Shown here: piece after piece, positions 23,337 to 29,826 of the stretch
How positions within the stretch are numbered: the stretch's first letter is position 1
Layout: every line of letters begins with the position of its first letter
From: an uncultured Clostridia bacterium
GTDB lineage: Bacteria > Bacillota > Clostridia > Christensenellales > UBA1242
Reading direction: 5' to 3'
Length of the DNA stretch: 29,826 nt
NCBI GenBank assembly: GCA_947589615.1
Contig: CANQBU010000002.1
Location: 1-29,826, forward strand
Notes under the pieces: generated by a model
Databases searched by the model: none
What the model was told of the DNA's origin: nothing
The model's input: the letters and a program-made list of their open reading frames with translations, nothing else
Translations under genes and position numbers: made by a program

Positions 23337-26300
23337 ATGTTACATTTCAATGAGGATACAAGGGTAAAATTCCCTGCGACAATTCAATTTTTAAGGCTAG
23401 GTTACAATTATCAATCCCTAAAAGGAGCAAATATTGATTTTAATACAAAGATATTTGTGGAGCGTTTTAAAGCTGCAATTGAAAAAATAAATGGAAGAAA
23501 ATACAGTGATGAGAAGATATCTTCGTTAATTGACGAAATTGACTCTTTAATTAAGTTTAACGATTTGGGAAAGGAATTTTACAAGAGATTAACATCTGTC
23601 GAATATGACACAAAACTCATTGATTTTGATAATTTGGACAATAATGATTTTGCCGTTGTTGACGAGTTGCCTTTCGGCATTAAAGAAGGAACTGAGAAAG
23701 GGTCATTTAGACCTGACATAAACATTATTATAAATGGTATTCCGCTTGCTTTTCTTGAGGTTAAACATCCAAACAACTCGGGTGGCATTCAAGTGGAATT
23801 TGAAAGAATGATCAATAAAAGATTAAAAAATAATGATTATAAGAAATATTTTAATCTTGTTCAAATAGTAACATTTTCAAATAATATGGAATATGAAGAA
23901 TCTGACGATGATATAGCCGGTGAGGTGAAAGCGGGCTCATTTTACACAACCCCAAATGGACAGGCCACCACATTTTCATTTTTCAGAGAAGATATAAAAG
24001 ATTATCATGCAAATTATCAATTAAAAAGTATTGATGAAGAAACAATTAAATATATTGTTAAAGATGGTGGATATGACCCAGATGAAACGGATACTCCAGA
24101 ATTTCAAACCAATTTATCTGATTTGTCACCATGTAATCGATTTATTACTTCTTTCTACGATAAAGAAAGATTTATGTATATGCTTCGTTATGGAATAATG
24201 TTTTTGACTGAAATTAAAAAAATTCGTAATTCGACTACAGATGAAGAAGAGGAAGTCCCTATAAAGCAAAAACAAATCATGAGGTATCCGCAGTTTTTTG
24301 CTACACGTGCCATTATAAAAAGACTTGGAGAAAAAGATAAGAATGGAATTATATGGCACACTCAAGGTTCAGGCAAAACGGCCCTAAGTGCATATGCAAA
24401 TCGTGTTATCAGAGATTATTTTGCCAAAAATAATGTGTATACTAAGTTTTTCTTTATTGTGGACAGATTAGACTTGATGAAGCAGGCAACAACTGAATTT
24501 TCAAATCGCGGGTTCAATGTTGTTAATGTAAACAGTAAAAATGAATTTGCAAGAGAATTAAAAAAGCCATTAAACAGTTCGAATGATGGGGCTGGGACGA
24601 TTTGTATTGTAAACATACAAAAATTGATGGAAGAGGCAAAAATGCCTCATGTTGAGAATGTTTACAATGTTAAAGTGCAAAGAATATTTTTTGTAGATGA
24701 AGCACATCGCTCATATAATTTGCATGGTGAATTTTTTAAGAATTTAATGACATGTGATTCCGATGGTATTTATATTGCAATGACAGGTACCCCTCTTTTA
24801 ACTAAAAAAGAAAGATCAAACTTGAAATTTGGCGATTATATTCATAAATATTTCTATGACAAATCTATAGCAGATGGGTATACTCTTCGGATTAAAAAGG
24901 AGCAAATTGATACTACCGTCAAGGCAGAAATAAGAGAAAATCTTGAGCTTGAAAATAAAAATCTTGAAAGCAAAGATATTTATGAGTCAGACGACTATGT
25001 GGAAAGTATAAGCAAATATATTGAAAGAGACTTCAAAGAATTTAGGCTTATAAATTCTGACAATACAATTGGAGCAATGATTGTTTGCAGGTCAAACAGG
25101 CAAGCAAAACTTATAAATGAATGGTTTAACAAAAATAGCAGTTTACGATCTGGTTTGGTTATGTCAGATAGCGAGAATAATGCGATTCAAAGTGAATTAA
25201 ATGAACAAAATCAAGTTAATTTTAGAGAAAATGGGTTTCCAGATATATTGGTTGTCCACTATATGTTGACCACAGGTTATGATGTAAAAAGATTAAAAAA
25301 GATGTATCTTTTGAGGGGACCTCATGCTCAATCACTTTTGCAAACAATTTCAAGAGTTAATAGACCATATAAAAGTCCAGCAGGAAAAGTTTATCAATAT
25401 GGTTATGTTGTTGATTTCGTTGATATTGAAAAAGAATATACGAGCACTTTAAATGCTTATATCAAAGAACTCGAAGAGGATATGAATGAAGATAGTGATG
25501 AAGAAGTTTCACTTGATGGGTTAGTTGTTGACAAAGATGATATAAAGAGAAAGTTTGATAGATTGTCTGATGAGCTTAAGACTTTTATTGCTAAAGATAA
25601 TATAGAGCTGTTTGTTCAGATGATGCGAAACTTTAACAAAGAGGGCTTGCTGAAAATTAAAAAACTGCTAACAGCAATTAAAGAATGCTCAATTGAGTTT
25701 AAGTTATCTAGAGCGGAGGAATATTGTGATTTGATTGACAATGACAAAATTAATAAATATTTAAGGGCTATTAATGATAGGATTTCATTTATAAATCTTA
25801 CTACTCAAACAATAAATACTCTCGATATTATGAACAACGATGAAGTAATAAATGTAATTTATGAATTTATTAAAACAAAGATAACAGTTCTTGACCCAGG
25901 GAAATTTGCATTGACGGATGAGGAATTTAATAAAATTAAAACTGAAATCACGAATGTTCAAAACGAGATAAAGAAAAACAAAAACAAGAAAGATATAAAA
26001 GTCCAAAAACTTGAAGATTTATTGAAAGAGATTTTTGGGAAATTGCAAATGTTTGAGTATAGCAGTATTGATGAACTTACAGATGAGCTAAGAATTGCTT
26101 ATGAGGATGCAAAAAGAATAAATGAGGAAAATGATAGATTATCTCAAGCCTATGGTGGCAGTTATGGCTTTGTTAAAACATTAAGTGATGGCGTAATAGA
26201 AACTGATATGGATCGTTCAATTATAGAGAGGTTTCTTGATATTGTTTATAGCAATATTAAAGATGCAATCTATTATGATGCTTTAATTATTCAAGGTGAG

Positions 26301-26441
26301 AAAGGATTTATAAGTTCAACAAAAGCAAAGATAACAAAATTATTGGTAAAAGAGGATTTATATAGCAAAATAAAAAAATATTACGATGAAATGTTAGAAA
26401 TTTTATATACAAATCTACTTATATACAAAGAAAGTGTTTAG
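23337..26441 (+). CDS. hsdR: Type I restriction enzyme, R (HsdR) subunit
   Basis: HsdR is the ATP-driven DNA translocase and endonuclease of a type I restriction-modification complex. The 1034-residue product has the nuclease motif at the N-terminal side, PD at 126-127 with FLEVK at 139-143 (D127, E141, K143), then the helicase core: Walker A HTQGSGKT near 340-347, VDEAHRS near 453-459, TGTPLL shortly after, and the later motifs TTGYDVKRL and QTISRVNRPYK. The C-terminal third is helical and charged, as expected for the part that binds the methylase. AAGGAG precedes the ATG. The stop TAG lies 10 bases before the hsdM ATG, so the operon order is hsdR-hsdM-hsdS. Length and motifs look intact. 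Confidence 0.95.
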   Translation: MLHFNEDTRVKFPATIQFLRLGYNYQSLKGANIDFNTKIFVERFKAAIEKINGRKYSDEKISSLIDEIDSLIKFNDLGKEFYKRLTSVEYDTKLIDFDNLDNNDFAVVDELPFGIKEGTEKGSFRPDINIIINGIPLAFLEVKHPNNSGGIQVEFERMINKRLKNNDYKKYFNLVQIVTFSNNMEYEESDDDIAGEVKAGSFYTTPNGQATTFSFFREDIKDYHANYQLKSIDEETIKYIVKDGGYDPDETDTPEFQTNLSDLSPCNRFITSFYDKERFMYMLRYGIMFLTEIKKIRNSTTDEEEEVPIKQKQIMRYPQFFATRAIIKRLGEKDKNGIIWHTQGSGKTALSAYANRVIRDYFAKNNVYTKFFFIVDRLDLMKQATTEFSNRGFNVVNVNSKNEFARELKKPLNSSNDGAGTICIVNIQKLMEEAKMPHVENVYNVKVQRIFFVDEAHRSYNLHGEFFKNLMTCDSDGIYIAMTGTPLLTKKERSNLKFGDYIHKYFYDKSIADGYTLRIKKEQIDTTVKAEIRENLELENKNLESKDIYESDDYVESISKYIERDFKEFRLINSDNTIGAMIVCRSNRQAKLINEWFNKNSSLRSGLVMSDSENNAIQSELNEQNQVNFRENGFPDILVVHYMLTTGYDVKRLKKMYLLRGPHAQSLLQTISRVNRPYKSPAGKVYQYGYVVDFVDIEKEYTSTLNAYIKELEEDMNEDSDEEVSLDGLVVDKDDIKRKFDRLSDELKTFIAKDNIELFVQMMRNFNKEGLLKIKKLLTAIKECSIEFKLSRAEEYCDLIDNDKINKYLRAINDRISFINLTTQTINTLDIMNNDEVINVIYEFIKTKITVLDPGKFALTDEEFNKIKTEITNVQNEIKKNKNKKDIKVQKLEDLLKEIFGKLQMFEYSSIDELTDELRIAYEDAKRINEENDRLSQAYGGSYGFVKTLSDGVIETDMDRSIIERFLDIVYSNIKDAIYYDALIIQGEKGFISSTKAKITKLLVKEDLYSKIKKYYDEMLEILYTNLLIYKESV

Positions 26442-26451
26442 GAGAAAAGAA

Positions 26452-28143
26452 ATGCCAAATTATGTAGAATTAGAAAAAAATATTAAGAGTATTATTGACT
26501 ACCTTCAAGGGCTTTGTAATACGAACGGCCTTTCAAATACGGCGGCAGAAGAAATTATTGTTACTTCGGTTTTTTTATATAAGTTTTTAAATGATAAATT
26601 TATCGCAAATTTAAAGAGATTTTCCAGCGAAATGGATATCTCTATTGAAGATGTCAAGAAAAATAAAAACAACTATTTAGATGCATTTTATGATACATTT
26701 TCACGAGATGTTGCATTCGCTTATGAGGATACAATTGAATATTTGGTAAGTTATCTTGGTGATGAAGACTTTTATATCAAATTCGAAGATGCTCTTATAA
26801 GAATCTCTAGTTATCCACGAAATGAGGATTTTAGCATTGAGACGGCAGAAGGCGAAAAGAAACCTTTATTTACTAGAATTATTAGCGAATATATACCGCA
26901 GCCAAAAAGAAATGCTTTTGCTAAAAATATTTTCTCTTATATCACGGTTGATAGATTCGATTTTGGCGAAACAGTTGATGGAAACTATGACTTTTTTAGC
27001 ACAATTTTTGAGTATTTAATTCAAAATTATAATGTTGCAAGCGGAACCTATGCCGAATACTTTACTCCACAGGCCTTATCAAGTGCAATTGCAAAAATCC
27101 TTGTTCATATGTCGCCTGTTGAAGATGAAATCTACGAAGTATATGACCCGAGTGCTGGTTCCGGTTCTCTTGTTTTACATCTTGCAAATGAACTAGGAGA
27201 TGGTAAATTTGGAAATAAGGCAAGGGTTTTTACTCAAGATATTTCTCAAAAATCATCAAGATTTTTGAGAATTAATATGCTTTTAAATGGACTTAAGGAA
27301 TCATTACAAAACATTATTGAAGGAGATACCTTAACAAACCCATCGCATTTTAAAACTGCAGGAGATCAAAGTTCAGGTTTAAAAAAATTTGATTTCATCA
27401 CCTCTAACCCACCTTTTAATACAGATTTTTCTTCAACCAGAAATGAAATTGAAAACAACTGGAAAAATACTACGAGATTTTTTGCTGGAATACCAAATAT
27501 TCCGCCCAAAAATAAAAAATCAATGTCTATATATTTATGTTTTATCCAGCATGTGCTTTATTCATTAAAAGATGATGGCAAGGCGGCGATCGTTGTCCCA
27601 ACAGGCTTTCTAAATGCCCAGTATAAAGGGAAAGGGGAAAAAGGTAAAATCTCACTTGAGGGGAAAATCAGACAACAAATAATTGAGAAAAAGTGGTTGC
27701 GGGGAGTCGTTTCCATGCCTTCAAATATTTTTGCAAATACAAATACCAATGTTTCTGTTTTGTTTATCGATAAAACGAATACGAATGGGGAATTATTGTT
27801 GATTGACGCCTCAAAACTAGGTGAAAAAATTAAAGTTGGGAAAAATAAGAAAACAGTCTTGCGACAAGATGAACTTGATAAAATAGTAAAAACTTTCATT
27901 GAACATATCGTAGAGGAAGATTTTAGCGTTTCTGTATCCTATGATCAAATAAAAGGAAAAAGCTATTCATTCTCGCCAGGTCAATATTTTGATGTTAATA
28001 TTAAAAACCAAGAACTTACTCAAGAAGAATTTAGCGCGAAAATACAAGAATTTAGCAAGAATGTTGGTGATTTATTCGAAAAAGGTAGTTCTCTTGAAAG
28101 GGAGATTAAAAATATTCTAAAGGATATTAAATATGAAGGTTAA
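26452..28143 (+). CDS. hsdM: Type I DNA methyltransferase, M (HsdM) subunit
   Basis: HsdM methylates adenine at the N6 position within the site chosen by HsdS; two HsdM and one HsdS make the methylase. The 563-residue product has an N-terminal helical domain, the SAM motif YDPSAGSGSLVLH near residue 230, the catalytic SNPPFN near residue 317 and a helical C-terminal end. I chose ATG 26452 with AGGAG 7 bases upstream; a GTG at 26434 would lie inside hsdR and has no ribosome site. It overlaps hsdS by 11 bases, so M and S are translationally coupled. Confidence 0.95.
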   Translation: MPNYVELEKNIKSIIDYLQGLCNTNGLSNTAAEEIIVTSVFLYKFLNDKFIANLKRFSSEMDISIEDVKKNKNNYLDAFYDTFSRDVAFAYEDTIEYLVSYLGDEDFYIKFEDALIRISSYPRNEDFSIETAEGEKKPLFTRIISEYIPQPKRNAFAKNIFSYITVDRFDFGETVDGNYDFFSTIFEYLIQNYNVASGTYAEYFTPQALSSAIAKILVHMSPVEDEIYEVYDPSAGSGSLVLHLANELGDGKFGNKARVFTQDISQKSSRFLRINMLLNGLKESLQNIIEGDTLTNPSHFKTAGDQSSGLKKFDFITSNPPFNTDFSSTRNEIENNWKNTTRFFAGIPNIPPKNKKSMSIYLCFIQHVLYSLKDDGKAAIVVPTGFLNAQYKGKGEKGKISLEGKIRQQIIEKKWLRGVVSMPSNIFANTNTNVSVLFIDKTNTNGELLLIDASKLGEKIKVGKNKKTVLRQDELDKIVKTFIEHIVEEDFSVSVSYDQIKGKSYSFSPGQYFDVNIKNQELTQEEFSAKIQEFSKNVGDLFEKGSSLEREIKNILKDIKYEG

Positions 28144-29404
28144 ATTGGGCGATTATATAAAAATTATTCAAGGCTTTGCATTCAAGTCAAAATATTATGT
28201 AAAAGAAAGCAATTGGAGACTGGTTACCCTTGGTAATTTTCAAGAGGGAGGCAATTGTTTTAAATATAACGATAGTAAAGCCACATATTACGGTGGAAAT
28301 TTTCCAGATAAAGTTAAATTAAAAGAGGGGGACCTAGTTTTGCCACTTACCGAACAAGTAGTTGGTTTGTTTGGAAATTCGGCATTTATTCCAAAGGCAG
28401 ATAGATTCCAGTTTGTATTAAACCAGCGTGTGGGAAAGGTCGAATTACTTAATGACAAAATAGATATATATTATTTACACTACTTGCTGGCAACCCCTAG
28501 CGTTAAAAAACAATTAGAGGTAAAAGCAAGCGGAACAAAGCAAAGAAATATCTCTCCCGATGATGTTTATGATGTATCGGTTGACCTTCCCGACATCAAT
28601 ATTCAAAAAAATATTGGAAAGTTCTTATTCAGTATTGAAATAAAAAAACAAAATAATAATAAGATTAACGAAGAATTAGAGAAAATTATAAAAACTATTT
28701 ATAATTATTGGTTTTTGCAATTTGATTTTCCAAATGAAGAGGGAAAGCCTTATAAATCTTCAAATGGCGAAATGACATATAATAAAGAATTAAAAATGGA
28801 AATTCCAAAAGACTGGAAAGTTGAAAATTTAAAGGCTTGCAGCCTGTGCTCTTATATTAAACCAGGCGTAGAATACTTCGAATCAAAAGTATATCTACCT
28901 ACTGCTAATGTAAATGATGAGATAATAACTCAAGGACCTAATATTACTTTTAAAAATAGAGAAAAAAGAGCAAATATGCAACCGAAGGAATTTTCGGTTT
29001 GGTTTTCAAAAATAAAAAATAGCGTAAAGCATATAAGTGTTCCTGATAATAGTGAATGGTTTACTAAAAACTACATTTTATCTACTGGATTTCAAGGTTT
29101 GCAATGCACGAAAGATTCATTTGCTTATATGCATTGCGTGATAAATTCTTCTTGGTTTGAAATTCACAAAAATACTTTATCTCATGGAGTTACACAAGAA
29201 GGGGTAAATGGTGAAGATTTAAAGAATATAAAATTTGTAATACCAAAACAAAAATTGTTAGAAAAGTTTAATAAGATTTGCATGCCCATACTTGAATTGA
29301 AATTTAATAATATTAAAGAAAATCAAGAGCTTACTGCTCTTCAAGATTTTGTTTTGCCATTATTGATAAATGGTCAAGCGACAATAAAAGAAACAGTAAC
29401 TTAA
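28133..29404 (+). CDS. hsdS: Type I specificity subunit (HsdS)
   Basis: HsdS reads the bipartite DNA target of the type I complex through two target recognition domains separated by helical spacers. The 423-residue product shows this: TRD1 at about 1-150 (begins KLGDYIKIIQGFAFKSKYY, ends NISPDDVYDVSVDLP), a helical spacer at about 155-190 with KQNNNKINEELEKIIKTIYN, TRD2 at about 225-375 (starting IPKDWKVENLKACSLCSYI, ending GVNGEDLKNIKFVIP) and a final helix. The TRDs differ from each other, so the site is asymmetric, but its sequence cannot be read from here. Only one hsdS and no nearby recombinase or inverted hsdS copy is visible. Length is normal. Confidence 0.93.
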   Translation: MKVKLGDYIKIIQGFAFKSKYYVKESNWRLVTLGNFQEGGNCFKYNDSKATYYGGNFPDKVKLKEGDLVLPLTEQVVGLFGNSAFIPKADRFQFVLNQRVGKVELLNDKIDIYYLHYLLATPSVKKQLEVKASGTKQRNISPDDVYDVSVDLPDINIQKNIGKFLFSIEIKKQNNNKINEELEKIIKTIYNYWFLQFDFPNEEGKPYKSSNGEMTYNKELKMEIPKDWKVENLKACSLCSYIKPGVEYFESKVYLPTANVNDEIITQGPNITFKNREKRANMQPKEFSVWFSKIKNSVKHISVPDNSEWFTKNYILSTGFQGLQCTKDSFAYMHCVINSSWFEIHKNTLSHGVTQEGVNGEDLKNIKFVIPKQKLLEKFNKICMPILELKFNNIKENQELTALQDFVLPLLINGQATIKETVT

Positions 29405-29493
29405 GTTGAATAAGGAACAAATTAATTTATAAGCCCACTATAGTTTTTAACCATAGAATGCCATTCTTAAAAATATATGGACTTTGGGTAGAA

Positions 29494-29634
29494 TTAATGT
29501 AGTGCACTAAAAGTTTTAGCAACTATATTAGTTTTTTCTAAACATATTGCAAAGAATAATTGAGGCGCATTACTTGCCTCATCTATTTCAAATTCAATCA
29601 ATTTTTTATAAAGGTCGATTTCTCTTTTTATATT
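29494..29634 (-). pseudogene. Possible C-terminal gene remnant beside the tRNA fragment
   Basis: On the minus strand a 46-codon open frame ends in TAA at 29494-29496 with protein-like composition (REIDLYKKLIEFEIDEAS, then LFFAICLEKTNIVAKTF). Reading upstream, the frame continues into the tRNA-Arg fragment without a plausible start codon. This may be the end of a gene cut off when the att site formed, or chance. A GAGGC/GCCTC hairpin at about 29561-29579 lies inside it. I recognise no family. The rest of 29405-29493 shows nothing I can name. Confidence 0.3.
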
Positions 29635-29679
29635 TGGTGCAACCGAGCAGATTTGAACTGCTGACCTATCGCTTAGGAG
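29635..29679 (-). mobile_element. Orphan 3' half of tRNA-Arg(CCU), likely attachment site
   Basis: On the minus strand the segment reads, 5' to 3', an anticodon loop CTCCTAA (anticodon CCT), the 3' anticodon stem GCGAT, variable AGGTC, a T-arm AGCAG-TTCAAAT-CTGCT, the acceptor strand CGGTTGC, discriminator A and CCA (29635-29637). The 5' anticodon stem, D-arm and 5' acceptor strand are missing: the bases next to the loop do not pair with GCGAT. A tRNA 3' half that begins in the anticodon loop is the usual scar of tyrosine-recombinase integration. Because the fragment runs leftward, the intact tRNA and the element should lie to the right, beyond the window. Confidence 0.8.
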
Positions 29680-29826
29680 AAAAGAAATTTGGTTATTTTA
29701 TCTTTTTTGGCGTTAATTTTGGCAATTTTAAGCAAAATTATTGTCAAAATCGGCTAATTTCGTTAAAATTTAACATTAACTTTCTTAACTTTTAAGCAAT
29801 CGACATCAAATTTATGGTGGCGAAAT
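29680..29826. other. AT-rich end of window, possible start of an integrated element
   Basis: No complete gene is visible. On the minus strand a frame is open from the window edge to a TAA at 29763-29765 (20 residues, ending KVKKVNVKF), which could be the end of a gene, such as the integrase that often sits beside an att site, but 20 codons cannot prove this. The plus-strand frame that covers 29547-29795 is an artefact of the tRNA fragment. Confidence 0.25.

Noticed and set aside
26434..26451. GTG start for hsdM inside hsdR
   Set aside because: The ribosome site AGGAG fits ATG 26452, not this GTG, and the extra residues are not expected in HsdM.
29458..29466. Short inverted repeat after hsdS (AGAATG/CATTCT)
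   Set aside because: Only a 6-bp arm with almost no loop and no T-run, so I do not call it a terminator.
29547..29795. Plus-strand frame of 82 codons
   Set aside because: Its centre, PSRFELLTYRL, is the well-known false translation of the reverse strand of a tRNA T-arm; it overlaps the tRNA-Arg fragment and has no ribosome site.
1..29826. CRISPR arrays, complete rRNA or tRNA genes, transposases
   Set aside because: I looked for spaced identical repeats, rRNA landmarks, full tRNA folds and transposase motifs and saw none except the tRNA 3' half.

Overview
The window comes from a low-GC bacterium of the Bacillota (Clostridia or Bacilli type). The coding style points there: strong AGGAGG ribosome sites, many 1-20 bp gene overlaps, AT-rich intergenic DNA and TTGACA/TATAAT promoters. 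The gene families agree: comEC-holA, a ComEB-type dCMP deaminase, RNase R, phosphoketolase and a BhlA-like holin. TGA acts as a stop (comEC, the fic-like gene, the 494-aa phage gene), so this is not the Mollicutes code. I cannot name a species.

Layout: (1) 1-4536 is the right end of a phage or prophage late operon: a partial gene, the major capsid protein, two small head genes, a nozzle-like protein and two holin-like proteins, closed by a strong hairpin. (2) 4535-8468 (minus) holds two large lipoproteins of unknown function, each with its own promoter. (3) 8536-11779 holds comEC and holA, converging on a fic-like gene (minus). (4) 12929-15183 is a four-gene, translationally coupled operon with its own promoter and terminator, described below. 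(5) 15300-23038 is housekeeping and metabolic: dCMP deaminase (minus), a serine-palmitoyltransferase-like PLP enzyme, RNase R, thymidine kinase and phosphoketolase. (6) 23337-29404 is a complete type I restriction-modification operon, hsdR-hsdM-hsdS. (7) 29635-29679 (minus) is an orphan 3' half of a tRNA-Arg(CCU), the usual footprint of an integrated element.

The most interesting system is the operon at 12980-15087. Its first gene is the radical-SAM body of an RlmN/Cfr-like enzyme that stops before the C-terminal tail. After it come a second radical SAM protein and a small class I methyltransferase. Last is a 39-codon gene, behind a near-perfect Shine-Dalgarno site, whose product carries the AACGQL motif. 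In RlmN and Cfr that motif holds the cysteine that carries the transferred methyl(ene) group. The sequence therefore suggests an RlmN-like enzyme split in two, with the methyl-carrying tail encoded as a separate peptide and two other SAM-dependent enzymes between the halves. The overlapping frames suggest that all four are made together. Target and function are unknown; modification of RNA or of another macromolecule is an inference.

Other notable points are a Fic-like protein without the catalytic histidine, a ComEC whose C-terminal beta-lactamase-like domain has lost its metal ligands, an SPT-like enzyme in an apparent Bacillota, and a phage late module with two holins but no visible endolysin.
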